A stretch of DNA of 64,000 nucleotides from Portunus trituberculatus. Its lineage: Eukaryota; Arthropoda; Malacostraca; Decapoda; Portunidae. Under the pieces are notes generated by a model. It was not told the origin of the DNA. It made no database searches and saw only the letters and a program-made list of their open reading frames with translations. Below, piece by piece: positions 1-15,918 of the stretch; position 1 is the stretch's first letter, and each line of letters opens with the position of its first letter. Location: positions 11,280,184 to 11,344,183 of the forward strand of contig NC_059268.1 in assembly GCF_017591435.1 (NCBI RefSeq). Reading direction: 5' to 3'. The translations under genes were made by a program, and so were the position numbers.

Positions 1-23
1 TAGTAAACCCAGGATGCACTAAG

Positions 24-660
24 GAAGGAATGCGACAACACTTAACATTACAGAGTACTGACCACAGGGAGCAAGAGAGACAGGACTCAGTGAATGTTTA
101 TAAAGTTTCAAACGTTACAGATGAAGAAGCATTAATGTTAATTTTGATCATTGGAACAAAATTGGAACCTAAAATAATTTGAAGGAATGTAACAACAATT
201 AACATTACAGACTACTGACCACAGGGAGCAAGAGAGGACGCAGTGAATGTTATAAAGTTTCACACGTTACAGATGAAAACAACAGTGTAAATCTTGGTCA
301 CTGGAAGAAAACTGAAACATATCATTTGAAGGAATGCGACAATACTTAACATTAGAATGGTGACCACAAGGAGGAAAAGACAGGGCTCAGTAAATGTTTA
401 GAAAATTTCACACGTTACAGAAGAAGAAATAACGATGTAAATTTTGGTCACTGGAACAAAACTGGTACATAATATCATTTGAAGGAATGTGACAAAACTT
501 AACATTATAGATTATCAACTATAAGAACCAAGAGAGGAGACTCAGTGAAGGTAATACGGTTTCAGATGTTACAGATGAAGGAACTACTATGTAAACTTTG
601 GTAACAGGAACAAAACTGGAAAATAAAACCCATTCACTAGTAACTGACACATCTTTCCTT
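24..660. repeat. Degenerate minisatellite, about four units of 145-157 bp
   Basis: The phrase ACCACAGGGAGCAAGAG recurs in degenerate form near 61, 218, 363 and 517, each followed by a CAGTGAATGT..GTTTCACACGTTACAGATGAA block and a GGTCACTGGAACAAAACTGG block. The units are clearly related but diverged by substitutions and small indels. A partial unit (GTGTAAATTCTGGTCACTG) reappears near 863. No unit has an open frame worth calling. The array may continue left of the window. Confidence 0.85.
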
Positions 661-929
661 AATCACCAACCACTCTGAGGCATAAGTTTTTGTTCTACAT
701 CCACCTGCAAATACTTTATTTACTAGAAATGACTAGATCTACAATTACTAGGCATTCCTTCCTTGTCGATGCTTAAAAAAAACTACATACATTCCTTTTA
801 GTGCTGTGAATTGTACACATAGCAATCAAAGGGATAATATTGGTCAGACTGAAAGAAACACGGTGTAAATTCTGGTCACTGAAATATAAATTGGACAAAA
901 TTATCCACTGGTATCAGGCAAATCTTTCT

Positions 930-1020
930 TAATCTCTCGGATCTGCAAGAGGACTGACAACTAAGTGGGCCTTTTTCTTTCGTTTTATGTTGTCCTTGGC
1001 CAGTTTTCCCTTACATAAAT
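930..1020 (+). mobile_element. Fragment of LINE 3' tail
   Basis: This stretch (TCTCGGATCTGCAAGAGGACTGACAACTAAGTGGGCC, then TTCGTTTTATGTTGTCCTTGGCCAGTTTTCCC) matches in sequence and order the 3' part of the better preserved copies at 6983-7215 (+) and 21600-21990 (-). It is therefore a short 3' relic of the same non-LTR element. No coding part is retained. Confidence 0.6.
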
Positions 1021-1866
1021 ACGTACACTTTGAGCAGATTGGTTTAAATTAGTTTACATTCCTGATCGGCTCTTCCTACGTGTCACCTGTGTAGTGTTAT
1101 CTAACCTAAGCCAGAAGAAACCATAGTTGCCGTGGCTAATCTATACATGTTACTCTTGGCATTACTGGTGAAAAGTTTCGGTCACTCTTTTTTCCACTGT
1201 ACAAAACAAAGCCTTTCAAATAAAACAGTCGTCAGTTGCATCTGATCCTTTCCTCTTTTCAAATTGCTTACTTTTACAGCAGATTTTTTTTTTCCTTTCT
1301 TTTTTTCTCCTACACGAACACTAGTCTGCCTGTCAGCCCACCTGCCCGTCACGGAGGGGAGGAGGCAAGGACCTGCTCTATATCTATTACCTGCTGATTA
1401 ACTGGAGCATCAGGTAAAGTTTTTTTTTTCCCCTTCTTGTACTTAACTTATAGGTCACGAGGCGTACATGACTTGTCAGACTCAGACAGCACGCACCCTG
1501 CCACGCCCTGTAACCTCACCCATACCAGCCACGCCCACGCCCACCCACACACACACATACATACACACTTGACTGCTCATTTTCACAGCAGAGACCTTCA
1601 TTTCATACAGAGAAGATCTAATATTCTCTCAACAAAGATAAAAATAAATATACAACAAGCGAGAAATCAACTACACCAGAACACCAATGCTCCTCTCATG
1701 CTACAAGTTCCCGCCCGTGGATGTTGTTACAAGCTGGCAGTGCGTGTAACTTGAAGGGGGAGCAGAGAAGGAAGGGGATCAGAAAGTGCCTGGCGGAGAT
1801 GAGAGGAAAAAAGCCATTGGTGTTTTAAAAGTACGACTAAGGAAACAGTAGTGTCTCTCGATTGGG

Positions 1867-1926
<60 letters not shown>

Positions 1927-2779
1927 GAGGACAGAATGACATTAATTTTTTTAAAGCGGCAAGGAAAGACAACGATTAGTTAGTCTTCAAAAGAGAAAAG
2001 AGACAAGGAGAAAAAATACAGAGAGGAAAAGATAATCTGTTGGTTTATGTATCTAGGGCAAAGAAAATGTGTGTTAGAAAGTATTTGGACAGTGGGTAAA
2101 GACAAAACTCATCACATGTGTTTAGCTAACGAAGACGCGAGACGAACAGTGAAGGGCAAGAGGGAGTAATGAGTGTGTTAAGACTCATCAAGGAAGTGAC
2201 GCAGCAAATCACACAAAAAAAAAAAAAAAAAAAAAAAAAAATGAGAACATGAGAGAAGAGCCAAATATGAAGATGAGTTTATAATATTAACTGAGAGAAC
2301 CTAGAGAAGATAATAGAGTTTTGCCAAACCCAAAGAATATTATATGGTCGAAAATAAGAGACACTGAGATAAGAAGAGCTAAGAGTTTACATAATTCAGA
2401 TGAGAAAAACTAGCGAAGATTGTAGAGTCCTGACTTGCTCATTGACGAAGATATGAACGAAAAAGACTCAGACAAGTGCTAGAAAAGAACCAAGGAAAAA
2501 TCTCAAGTAGGATGGAAAGACAAGGAGCAAAATAGACATCAAGAGAAGCACTGTTATAAATGGACGATACACGGCAAAATTGACTCGTTGGGGGGACCTA
2601 CTGTTGGTAAAAGGACGTACTCTGGGAACTTGTAGGCGCATGAGTATAGAAAACGTAAGTTAGTGTAGCGTGAATGATAAATTGAGGCGGCACGGCAAAC
2701 AGAAGTTGACACGAGAAGGAAAAATAAGGAAATAAGTCAGGTTCATAAGAAATACAGGAAGATTCGGTTAACTTTCAGA

Positions 2780-2782
<3 letters not shown>
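1021..2782. other. Intergenic stretch, no gene recognised; (GT)n at 1872-1925
   Basis: The stretch holds a (GT)27 microsatellite at 1872-1925 and an A27 run near 2214. The open frames over 1437-1972 are shadows of CA/GT repeats. I see no splice-flanked conserved exon, tRNA or other feature. Confidence 0.6.
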
Positions 2783-3733
<951 letters not shown>

Positions 3734-4005
3734 CAGAATAATCAGGGAGCATGTATGGTCTGTATGCTCCCTTCATCAGGATACATGAGGCAGGAAGGGA
3801 GAGGGAGAGGGAGACCGGGAGGGAGGGAAGAAAGGAGAGGGTGCATGGAAATAAGGGAGAATAAAGGGAAAATTGAAGGGGAAGGCAAGGCTGGAACGAA
3901 TGGGGAGATGGAAGGAGATAGAGAAAGGAGGAATGTAATGAAGAAGAGAGGGAGAGTGAGTGTTAAGAGCATTATACATGTACGGTGGCGAACATTGACT
4001 TTTAT

Positions 4006-4225
4006 GCCTGTATTCAAAAATGCCTTTCCCTCTCACAACGACAATATTCCAAGGCCACTGAGACAACTACCCGAGTTTTCAAGACAGTCTCTCCTTTTAA
4101 TAAACCATAAATCTTGCCAGTCTATCACCAGAACCATAATAATACTCTTAAAACACGAGTATCTTCAACTGGAGCCTTTGGAAAGCAGCGATGGGGAGAG
4201 AGGAAAGCGTTTCAGAATACAGCCC
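4006..4225 (-). mobile_element. MITE-like element, family M (reverse copy)
   Basis: The left end reads CCTGTATTCAAAAATGCC and the right end GCGTTTCAGAATACAGCC, so the termini are inverted repeats of each other. Internally it carries the family landmarks in reverse orientation: CTCTCAC-ACGAC, CCAAGGCCACTGAGA, TTTTCAAGACAGTCTCTCC and TCAACTGGAGCCTTTGGAAA. About 220 bp with no coding capacity. It is one of at least nine copies in the window. Confidence 0.8.
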
Positions 4226-4398
4226 TTAGTGGTATACAAGACAAGGAAAACAATACGAAGCTAATTCCTTGACTCCATATCTGATACATCTCTCCCTTAT
4301 CAAACACCAGTCTTAGAAATTCTCCTCTCTTCTCGATGCTTGGCAGGAATGGAACAATTTCTTTTATTTCGATCTCCCTTTGCAATTCTTGTCAGTAA

Positions 4399-4632
4399 GG
4401 GGCCGCCGTGGTACAGTGGAACCATGCGTGCTTTGGGATCCTAGAGGTCTCCAAGCGCACGGGTTCGAATCCTGTCCACGGTCTGAGTGTAGGTTGGGCT
4501 TCCTCACTCGGGGCAACGGTTTCCTAGCGGGTGGGCTTTGAGATACGAGGTACCCCAAAAAGTATCCCCTTTAGCCCATAAATTCCCGTGAAAAGCTCAC
4601 ATGGTATATATATATATATAAAAAAAAAAAAG
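4399..4632 (+). mobile_element. tRNA-derived SINE (family S1) with TA/A tail
   Basis: It starts GGGGCCGCCGTGGTACAGTGG, contains a near-perfect B box (GGTTCGAATCC at about 4460) and continues into a non-tRNA body ending CCGTGAAAAGCTCACATGG, then (TA)n and A12. A second copy at 25451-25650 differs at about a dozen of 200 positions, which marks it as a dispersed retroposon and not a single tRNA gene. A minus-strand open frame over it is spurious. Confidence 0.85.
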
Positions 4633-5039
4633 TGTTGGGGTTTCGTATACAGTGATTCTTGCATTGTGAATTGTCGCCTATCGCAGTGAAGGGCTTAGAT
4701 ATAAATGGTAAGTTTAATCAAGCTTTTTCACTGCTAGACAAGTATTTTCCCATTGGCCATGTACAGTTTAAGCAAAGATGTGTTTCACTCTTATATATTT
4801 TTGTAGTCTAGAAAATGGAAAAAAACAACTACTTTCCTCTTTTTGCATCCACGGAATTATTCTTAAAGCTCACAACATTAGCAGTGAAAGAGTTAGAGTC
4901 AAATACGACAACACTCTATGCGCTATTATCGAACACAAACCAATAAAACGCCAACAAACATAAAATCAATACCATGAATGATAATACGACCCAAATTTTG
5001 CACCGACGCTTGAGATCGACACGTGACGGCGGTGAAGGG

Positions 5040-5190
5040 CGGGAGGAGGGACTGGAGGCATTGTAGGGATTGATGAGGCTCGAGGGCTGGAGGGCGGGAA
5101 GGACTGGAGGACTGGAGGGCTGGAGGACTGGAGGGACTAGAGGTGCTGGAGGGCTGGAGGACTGGAGGGACTAGAGGGAGCTGGATGGCG
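5040..5190. repeat. GGACTGGAGG minisatellite
   Basis: A roughly 10-bp G-rich unit (GGACTGGAGG / GGGCTGGAGG) is repeated imperfectly about a dozen times, including a longer duplicated block GGACTGGAGGGACTAGAGG. It is non-coding. Confidence 0.8.
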
Positions 5191-5384
5191 GGAGGCTGAT
5201 CCAGAATTCCAGACGATGACTAAGTATGGGGAACGAGTGGGTGGACTTGGCCATACGCCACGACGGGGGTGAGGGCGAGTTTTTGGGGTGACATGAAGGA
5301 AGGAGACAAGACGGGAGAGAATGGAGTGGAGGAGCCTTCGTGTTTACTATCCTACTGAGCTACTGGTTGGCATGGAGGAGCCTT

Positions 5385-5578
5385 CGCCTTGTCTATCCAA
5401 TACTGCCTTAGCCTTGTCTACCCTATACTGCCTTAGCCTTGTCTATCCTATACTGCCCTTGCCTTGTCTATCCTATACTGCCCTTGCCTTGTCTATCTTG
5501 TCTATCCTATACTTGTCTATCCTATACTGCCTTGTCTATCCTATACTGCCTTTCCCTTGTCTATCCTATACAGTCTCC
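5385..5578. repeat. Minisatellite of about 25 bp (CCTTGTCTATCC..TACTGCC)
   Basis: The unit CCTTGTCTATCCTATACTGC is repeated about seven to eight times, with internal deletions that shorten some units to about 15-20 bp. An open frame across it (5321-5590) simply translates the repeat as a SLVYPILP-type periodic peptide, so I do not call a gene. Confidence 0.85.
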
Positions 5579-5884
5579 AGATTAGTGTAGCTTATCAACG
5601 CCACGTGAACCAACGTACTTGCTTCTTTGTTCCTTCGTGCAGAGGAAAGCGAGATTTGTTGAGAGTGGAAGAGGATGACGCCAGGAAAGGTATCGATAAG
5701 AGGAGGAAAATCGGGGAGCTGGTCTGGATAGGGCAAGGCGAAGGGAGGCTAAGGCGGAATGGGAGGGATGGGGTGAGTGAGGGGACGCCAAGGGTAGCGA
5801 GGGAGCGTCTCACCCTATACTAGTTGCCAAGGGGCCATGCTCCCTTCCCTCCAGCCGCCAGCAGGTCCCTTTTTTCTTCCTTTT

Positions 5885-6164
<280 letters not shown>

Positions 6165-6330
6165 CGAGAGGGTGGGAGGGAGGCTAGCCAGGGTTCACAG
6201 AAGGATGAGTTGAGTGGCAGCGACGTTAATTAAGGGCCGGCCAATGTTTCCTCATCTGGCGGGGAAAAAAAAAAAAAAAGCAACAGACCGCAGACTCTCT
6301 CCTTCGTAATGCGAGCAGCGAAGAAAACGT

Positions 6331-6800
6331 GCACCATATTTTGAAACCCTTCGGCGCCGCACCTCCACTACGTTCACAAGGCTACACGCGTTTCTGAAGA
6401 GGTTTCCTATGGTTCTACTGATAGATTGACAATATTTCCACACTAATTTCTAGCATAGGGACTCTTGAGAACTTAGTTAATAATCTCTGTGGCCTTTGAA
6501 AATTGTCATGCGGGAGAGCGATGCGTTTGAGTGTGTCAGTTTGCTCTTTAATAACATCTTCACACCATTTCTAGCACAGGGACTCTTGAGAAGCTGGTTA
6601 ATCATCTGTGGCCTTAGACATTGTCGTGGCGAGAGAGTGAACTGTTTGAGTGTGTGTCAGTTTGCTCTACAATAACTTCTCCACATTATTTCCAGCATAA
6701 AAACTCCCGAGGACCTGGTTAATTATCTCTGTAGCCTTAGAAAATTGTCGTAGAGAGAGAATGAAGTGTTTAAGCGGATGTCAGTTTGCTCTACAACAAA
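6331..6800 (+). mobile_element. MITE family M with triplicated internal segment
   Basis: The left terminus is ACCATATTTTGAAACCC, followed by the family block GGCGCCGCACCTCCACTAC. The internal segment (CCACA-ATTTCTAGCA, GGACTCTTGAGAAC, GGTTAAT-ATCTCTGTGGCC, GTCGTGGCGAGAGAG, TGTTTGAGTGTGTGTCAGTTTGCTC) occurs three times in tandem, starting near 6435, 6545 and 6668. The canonical right terminus is missing. Confidence 0.75.
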
Positions 6801-6982
6801 ATGTTCTCTCGCTTTCTTATATATGTAGTCGAGGTTTCTTATGAGCCTTTTCCACACCCAGTCTAAGGTTTCCTCTCCTCTAAGGTCTTTTTCTCTACCC
6901 ATTGTCTTAGTGGTTTCCTTCTTCCTCTCACTCTCGCTACCTCTAACTCCATCATCTTTCTCCCAATCCATTCATCTCTTAT

Positions 6983-7215
6983 CCCTCAAACATTCATACC
7001 TATCTCTGGTAAACTCTGGAACTCCTTACCTGTTTCTGTGCTCCAGCTTTCTATGACCTGATTTCATTTACGAGCAAGGTTTCAAGACATTTATCCCTTT
7101 TTTTGGCTAACTATCTCGGACCTGCAGGGGGACTGTAACTAAGTAACTAAGTGGGGCTTTATTTTCGTTTTATGTTGCCCTCGACTAACCTTCCCCTCTT
7201 ACAAATAAAAAAAAT
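6983..7215 (+). mobile_element. 3' end of a non-LTR retrotransposon (RT C-terminal relic)
   Basis: Translation gives FIPISGKLWNSLPVSVL, the WNSLP-type motif typical of the C-terminal end of CR1/Jockey-like LINE ORF2, then a frame-broken remainder and a 3' UTR (GACCTGCAGGGGGACTG..TTTTATGTTGCCCTCG). The same block occurs on the minus strand at 21600-21990 in better condition. It carries internal stops and is not functional. Confidence 0.65.
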
Positions 7216-8586
<1,371 letters not shown>

Positions 8587-9021
8587 CATAGTCTTGGTGT
8601 CTGATTCGATCTATTTTCTCTTGTAAAAGTTAGCTGGTCTTTAAAGTCTCTAGCATTTGTTCTTCTACAGTATTATATTCTTCCTCACACTGTCTATTTC
8701 TCAGTCGTGTGGTCTCTCTCTCTCTCTCTCTGTAATCCCTCCATCTAGGTCCTCGCTCTCACCGCCAAAAGCCACACAAGGTCCCACGAGTCCCCTCAGC
8801 CGCCCCATCCTGCGCCTGCCTTCCTCCACACTGCCACATGATCGACCACAACGCGCGGGAGTCGACAGCTGGCCACGAGAGGATTATCCCACTTATTTAG
8901 AGGAGATTTGATGAAGGGGAAGGAACGGGGAGCAGCGATAAAACACGACGATTATGGATGAGAGATATAACTACTTGAACTCTCACAGTGAACTAAGTGA
9001 GATGGAACGAAAGGACAGGAA

Positions 9022-9660
<639 letters not shown>

Positions 9661-10300
9661 GTTAAAGGAAGGCAGAGGAGGCGACGGGAAGGAATGAGGG
9701 GAGGGAGCGTGGGTGGAGGCGGGGAGGCAAACGAAACAGTTACAGGAAGAAGATGAAGGAAGGAAGAAACAGGATGAAGGAAAGGGCAAAAGCAGGACAA
9801 GAGAGAGGAAGAGTGAGGGGAAAGAAGAGTGAGGGGCACAGGAGACACATAAGGGGAGGAGGTTGAGAGGGTTGATAACTGACCAGCTGGCACCATCTGT
9901 CCTTTCCCTCACCACCACCCCACCCACCCACCCACCACCACCGTCGCCATCACGCGGCTGGCGACCACATGGCACCCAGTGAGGCACCACCACCACCACC
10001 ACCACCATCACCGCCGTCCCTGCCACCCGTTCAACTATCCACAAAGGAGTTAAACATGTATCAATCCTCCTTATGTGTCAATTCTACTGGTTGCTAGTGA
10101 AGAAGAAAGAGAAGAGAGGGAAGGAGGAGGAGATTGTGGAGAGAAAACGGAGGTGGTATAGCGGGTGATGCGGGCGTCCCTGAGATGGTGTATGGTTAGT
10201 TATGGGAAGGCGGCAAGGCAAGGCAGACGAGGCAGACAAGACAGATGGACTCTTACATATAACAGGTCTCCTTACGCCGCCTCGCCTTCGTCTTACAATG
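9661..10300. other. Purine-rich then CCA-rich low-complexity stretch
   Basis: 9661-9850 is GGA/GAA-rich, and 9905-10015 is CCA/CACC-rich with a (CAC)7 run near 9987. No conserved protein or RNA feature is visible. Confidence 0.5.
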
Positions 10301-11240
10301 GACCATATTCTGAAACACTCAGGCGCCGCACCTCCACTACTGTTACAGACTCATAGCTGGAGTTACACGAATTTATAAGGATGTTTTAAGGTTTTAGTGA
10401 CAGATTAACAAGATTTCTATATTATTAAAACGAGAAACAGTCTTGAGAACCACGAGTAAGCGAAACAGTCTGTGTAGGGATAATGGAGGCCTTTGAAAAC
10501 AATTATCGTGAAAGAGTTAAGGCTACACGGGTTTCTGAGGATGTTTTAAAGTTTCAGTAACAATTTATCAAGATTTCTACAATATCAATAGGAGAATCAG
10601 TCTAGAGAACTCGTATAAGCACATCTGGGCCTTTGAAAACAATTATCGTGAAAGAGTTAAGGCTACACGGGTTTCTGAAGGTGCTTTTAAGGTTTAACTG
10701 ACAGATTAACAAGATTTCTACATTATTAAAAGGAGAATCAGTCTTGAGAACTCGTGTAAGTTTATCTGGGCCCTTGAAAACAGTTATGGTGAGAGAGTTG
10801 GAGTTGCACGGGTTTCTGAGGGTATTTTTAAGGTTTTAGTGACAGATTAACAAGATTTCTATATTATTAAAAGGAGAAGCAGCAATCTTAAGAACCTGTG
10901 CAATCATCTCTGGGGCATTTGAAAACAGTCGTGGTGAGGGAATTGAAGCTACACGAGGTTCTGATGGTGTTCTTTAACGTTTTAGTGGCATTTAACAAGA
11001 TTTCTACGTTATTAAAATGAGAAACAGCCATGAGAACCTGTATGAGCATATCAGAGGCCTTTCAAAACAGTAATAGTGAGAGAGTTAGAGCTACAGTGTA
11101 TTTTAATGTTTTAGTGAAATATTAACAAGATTTCTAGCGTTATTAGAAGAATAAACAATATTGAGAAAAGGTGCAATCATCTCTGGGGCCTTTAAAAACA
11201 GTCGTAGAGAGAGTTAAGCGTTTCTCAATATGAATATGGG
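10301..11240 (+). mobile_element. MITE family M expanded into a six-unit internal tandem array
   Basis: The left terminus GACCATATTCTGAAACAC is followed by GGCGCCGCACCTCCACTAC. The core unit (GACAGATTAACAAGATTTCT, GGAGAATCAGTCTTGAGAAC, CTGGGCCTTTGAAAACA, AGAGTTAAGGCTACACGGG) then repeats six times with a period of about 135-155 bp (core near 10405, 10565, 10705, 10847, 10993 and 11122). The right terminus GCGTTTCTCAATATGAATATGGG closes it. Single-unit copies elsewhere are about 220 bp, so this 940-bp copy has grown by internal duplication. Confidence 0.85.
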
Positions 11241-11569
11241 TTTACTCGTTACGGTTCGCTCTTTATTTCTTGCCTACAGTGGATGCTAAGCTGGTCTTCC
11301 ACTTTAGGAATGAACAGGGTAGAACATAAGGGACAAGGGACGAAAAGTATAAAAGCTTGTTTACTAAATAATTGTAGTTTTGTTACACTGTTCATTTCTT
11401 CATTGGTGTTGGATCTCAAGCTGCTCTTTTTAGCCAGAAATGCACAGGGTGAAGCATCAAGAGCGAGGCATTAAAGCTTGTTAAAAAAAAGTGGTCATAA
11501 GTACATGTAATAGTGACAAATTGTGTGTATGAAATAATTTAGCTCTGACTGTAACGGGGAGCGCTTTAA

Positions 11570-11573
11570 CGCA

Positions 11574-11649
<76 letters not shown>

Positions 11650-11900
11650 ACAAGCATCAACATTCCCACAAGCTGACGTGTTCTTGAGACTTGTAGAGGC
11701 AGTTAAACCTTCTCTCTCTTTACTATACTACACCCCGAACATTACACAGTGCAGGATGCCACAGACTGCCTCGTGAGGGCCAACAAGTCTGCTGCTATTT
11801 GTTCCTCCTTTGTGTGGTTTCATGCGGGTAAGTGAGGGATGCCAACAAAGCCTCCACCACCACCACCACCACCACCACCACCACCACCACCTCCTCCTCC
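11570..11900. repeat. (AC)n at 11572-11646 and (CCA)n/(CCT)n at 11855-11900
   Basis: A CA dinucleotide tract and a short CCA/CCT trinucleotide tract, separated by about 200 bp with no recognisable gene. Confidence 0.9.
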
Positions 11901-12260
11901 TCCTTCATTACCACTAGTCCCAGTCTCTCCCTTTCTTTCTCTCCTCCCTTAACAACATCACGTCTTGAGGAACGCCCTACCCTATGACATCACCACTGCC
12001 ACCACCACAAACATCTCCCCACTATCGTTCCCGCCACTTTTAAACAATAAACACGAGATATTTTACATAAGGTGGACATTTTCACGCCTCCCCGTCAGTT
12101 CTTCCTTTCTAGATCACCACATTCACTATAGGCCACGAGTTTACCCACGCCTCAACATCTGCGGCCACCACACCATAACAGATGTTAGGGACGGACCGTC
12201 AGTCAAGCGCTCCGGACTGAGTGAAGGGGAGCATCAGTCTAGCTGCGAGCATCAACACAT

Positions 12261-12486
12261 GGGACCTTATTCTGAACCATTTATCCGCCGCATCTCAATT
12301 ACTTTCAAACGGGTTTAGTTAAAGTGAAGGGTTTTAAGGGTGTTCTTTTTTTTTTTTCAATTTTAGTAACAAATGAACTAGATTTTCATATCAATAGGAA
12401 AAACAGTCTTGAGAACCTGCCTGATCATCTCTCTGGTCTTTGAAAGTAGTCGCGATGATAGAGCAAAGCGTTCCTGAATACAGGTT
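12261..12486 (+). mobile_element. MITE family M, single-unit copy
   Basis: The left terminus is GGGACCTTATTCTGAACCAT and the right terminus is GAGCAAAGCGTTCCTGAATAC. The internal landmarks AACTAGATTTTCATATCAATAGG and CAGTCTTGAGAACCTG are present. Length is about 225 bp with no coding capacity. Confidence 0.8.
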
Positions 12487-12494
12487 ATATAGTA

Positions 12495-12710
12495 TATAGT
12501 ATCATAATCAGAAACGCTTCTCTGCTACACTTAAGGTTCTAGTTGAAGAGACACGAGATTTTAAGGATATCAGGGATCTCTTCTCTAGCGAAAGGTTAAC
12601 AGGACTTTCTTTCATTACTAACATCAGAAACAGTCTTGGGAACCCGTTAATCATCTCTGTGGTCTTTGAAAACAATCGTGGTGAGAGAGCAAAGCCTTTT
12701 TGGAGTGGCA
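12495..12710 (+). mobile_element. MITE family M, adjacent tandem copy
   Basis: It begins almost immediately after the preceding copy, with ATAATCAGAAACGCTTC. It carries CAGTCTTGGGAACCCG, TTAATCATCTCTGTGGTC and GTGGTGAGAGAGCAAAGC, and is diverged at the right end. The head-to-tail arrangement suggests tandem duplication or nested insertion. Confidence 0.65.
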
Positions 12711-12979
12711 GGGAGCACCAGGCATCACCGCCCTAACATCAACACTGACACATGGAGGACGCAACCTGTTATCCCTAGGGAGGATCATGTCCCTCGCTGC
12801 GCCAAGGAAAACAGACAACCTCTTCCCGGTACACTGAAAAAGGCGCTGCAGTTCACTATCTGGTGTTCTCTGTGACTAGCAGAAGGATGTTAAGTTTGAT
12901 ATTACACTCAGTTAAGCACTGATTCTTTCCGATAGACAAGGCATAAATGAATCAGTTATTTAATCACAAACACAAACAC

Positions 12980-13018
<39 letters not shown>

Positions 13019-15360
13019 CAAAAACCACAGGAATATAGTGCAGGTCCTGAATACCACACCTATGTAAACACACACACAGACACACTAAGCGTCACTGGTA
13101 ACTCAATAATAACAGCCCTTCCCAAACCAACATTCAGGAGGCGAGCGATGGAGAGCCGTGGCCGCAGTGCTTGACTGGTAGGCTCTTCACGGGGCAGGAT
13201 GGGCGCGGCAAGGACGGCGAGAACGGTCCACTCACTGTCTGTATCTCGCTTCAGGCTCGAGCGTGAAGTGTGTGGAAGGCGTGACCAGGCAATGTACTGA
13301 ACCCTGAACCCTGAACCTTGAACCTTTTACTCTCTCTCTCTCTCTTTCTCGGTGGTAATATTCGTCACCCCTTCTATCATTCTGTGAGATTCCCCGCCTC
13401 CAGTCAGCAGCGTGTGATAGCGAATTGGTGGTGGCTGACCCTCCTTCTCCCTTCCCCCTCACTTCCCTTCCATCTTCCCCACTCCCTCTTCCAGTATCAT
13501 TCCTTCTTTTTTTCTTCATCTTCATCTCTTAGTTCATGTACTTATCACCACTTCCTTTTCTGTTCCTCCATCCTCCTCTTTCTCTCAGTTATCTTCCTTC
13601 CTTCATTTCTACTGCAAATTTCTTTTTCTTTCATAAATTTCTTTGCTTTCTTTTTTCCTCTTCTATCCTTCCTCTTTCTTCCCTAACTCCTCTTTCCCTT
13701 CCTCTTTCTGTCACTCTTCACAATCTTCCTTCCTCCTACATCTCTTCACTTTCGTTCCTCTCTCCTTCCTTCTCTTCCTCCCTTCCAATTTCACTCTCCA
13801 GGTCCTATTGCAGTCCTCTCTCTTTCCCTCCTTCGATCTTTTCCCTTCCCTCGCATGTCTCCTCCCTTTTCCCCTCTTTTTCCCCTCCCTTGGCACCCAT
13901 TCACTGGCTGCCCGCTTTGCACAGCCCTCCAAGACACGTCTGGTCTCCTAAAGCTGTGACTACCTGCTTGTATCACCTGTCTCCAGTGCCTTCCACCTCG
14001 ACTCCATTCAGTGACTCGGGAAGGCAGAAAGAGGAAGGGCGGGAGATAGAGAGAGAAGGGGAATAATGAAAATGTTGGGATACTAGACATGCGATAAGAG
14101 GTGAAAGTAAGGAAGGGAAAGGTGAGGAGGAAAGGTGGGGTTGTCATGATATGGGTGGGAAAGTGAAGAAGTGCAAGGGTGAAGGTTGATACACGAGAAC
14201 ATGGATCTAAAAATAGAGTGCTGATAAGAGGAACGTAACGCAGGGAAGGGAAACAAGTTAACGAGAAGCAGGGACGTCAGAACTATACGGAGGGGAAAAG
14301 TCAGGAAAGGTTCGATGAAAAAGATATAAAAGAAGTGAAGAAGTCCAAGGGTTGAAGTTCATACGAAAACATACACATAAAATTTGCTGTTGAGAGAAAA
14401 TCAGGGAAGTGGAGACGATGAAAAGCAGGAAAGCCATGCAGAATCAGGGAAGAGAGAGCTGAGAAATGTTACTGTAGTGGGAAAGAGAAAAGAAAGAGGA
14501 AGTTATGATGAGGATTCATTAGAAAGCCTGGATTTAAATTTTTAAAGCATGCCAAGTGGAAAGCTGCAGTAAAGATAAACAAAAGCAACAATACCAGGGA
14601 ATAGAGAGAGGTCAGGAGAAGTCGTGGTGGAAGGAAAGCTCATGGTTATAAAGGTAGCCGAAGCTAAACACGTCTGAACAGTCAAGGAAGTAAACTAATA
14701 AGTAGAAACAACAGAATCAGGGCCGAAAGAAGTAAAGGAAAGCGATGATAGCAAGGACAGGCAGCAAAGAGGAAGAGCCATGCAGGAGGTAGAGGATACG
14801 AGTAAACGCCGATAGCAAAAAGCCATGGAAGGAAGTGAAGTAATGAGAGACAGAACCATCAATACAAGAGGTTATAAAAGGCTAGGGATCGAGGCAGGGA
14901 AAAGTAATGAAAGGACAAGAAGCAAAACGGAAGAGCCATACGAGTAAACCCTAATAACAAAAAGCCAGTGAGGAAAGTAATGAGATATACATATAAGGGG
15001 CAGGGGAAAGGTAAAGGAAGCAAAGCAAACAAAAAAGTAAAGTAACGAGAGGCAGAAGTATCAGTACCATTATATAAAAGGTTAGGAAAGGCAGCGATGG
15101 GAAGGACAGGAAACATAGAGTTCAAGGTTAACATACGAGTACCTACAGCTAAACATGCCGATACATCCGTGCAGGCTGTCCGTCACGGGGAGCATCGACA
15201 CCTGTCCGTCCGCCGCCTCCCATTAATCAATCCCGCTGCATTACCTGCCCGCCGATGCAACACGGTCACCTGTTCACGGACACTGGACTAATTCCTTCCG
15301 CTGACGCCCTCATCGATCTATTGACCGCTGCCGCACCTGGTGAGGCATTGAAGGCACCTC
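12711..15360. other. Gene-less stretch with pyrimidine- and purine-rich halves
   Basis: A (CA)n lies at 12980-13016. 13320-13900 is strongly pyrimidine-rich on the plus strand and 14030-15120 strongly purine-rich with degenerate AGGAAGGG-type words. Open frames in 13232-14147 and 14859-15134 reflect this skew (Leu/Phe/Ser or Arg/Glu/Lys bias). No conserved exon was recognised. Confidence 0.5.

Positions 15361-15918
<558 letters not shown>

Noticed and set aside
4399..4490. tRNA gene (clear B box GGTTCGAATCC)
   Set aside because: A second near-identical copy with the same 200-bp body at 25451 shows it is a SINE.
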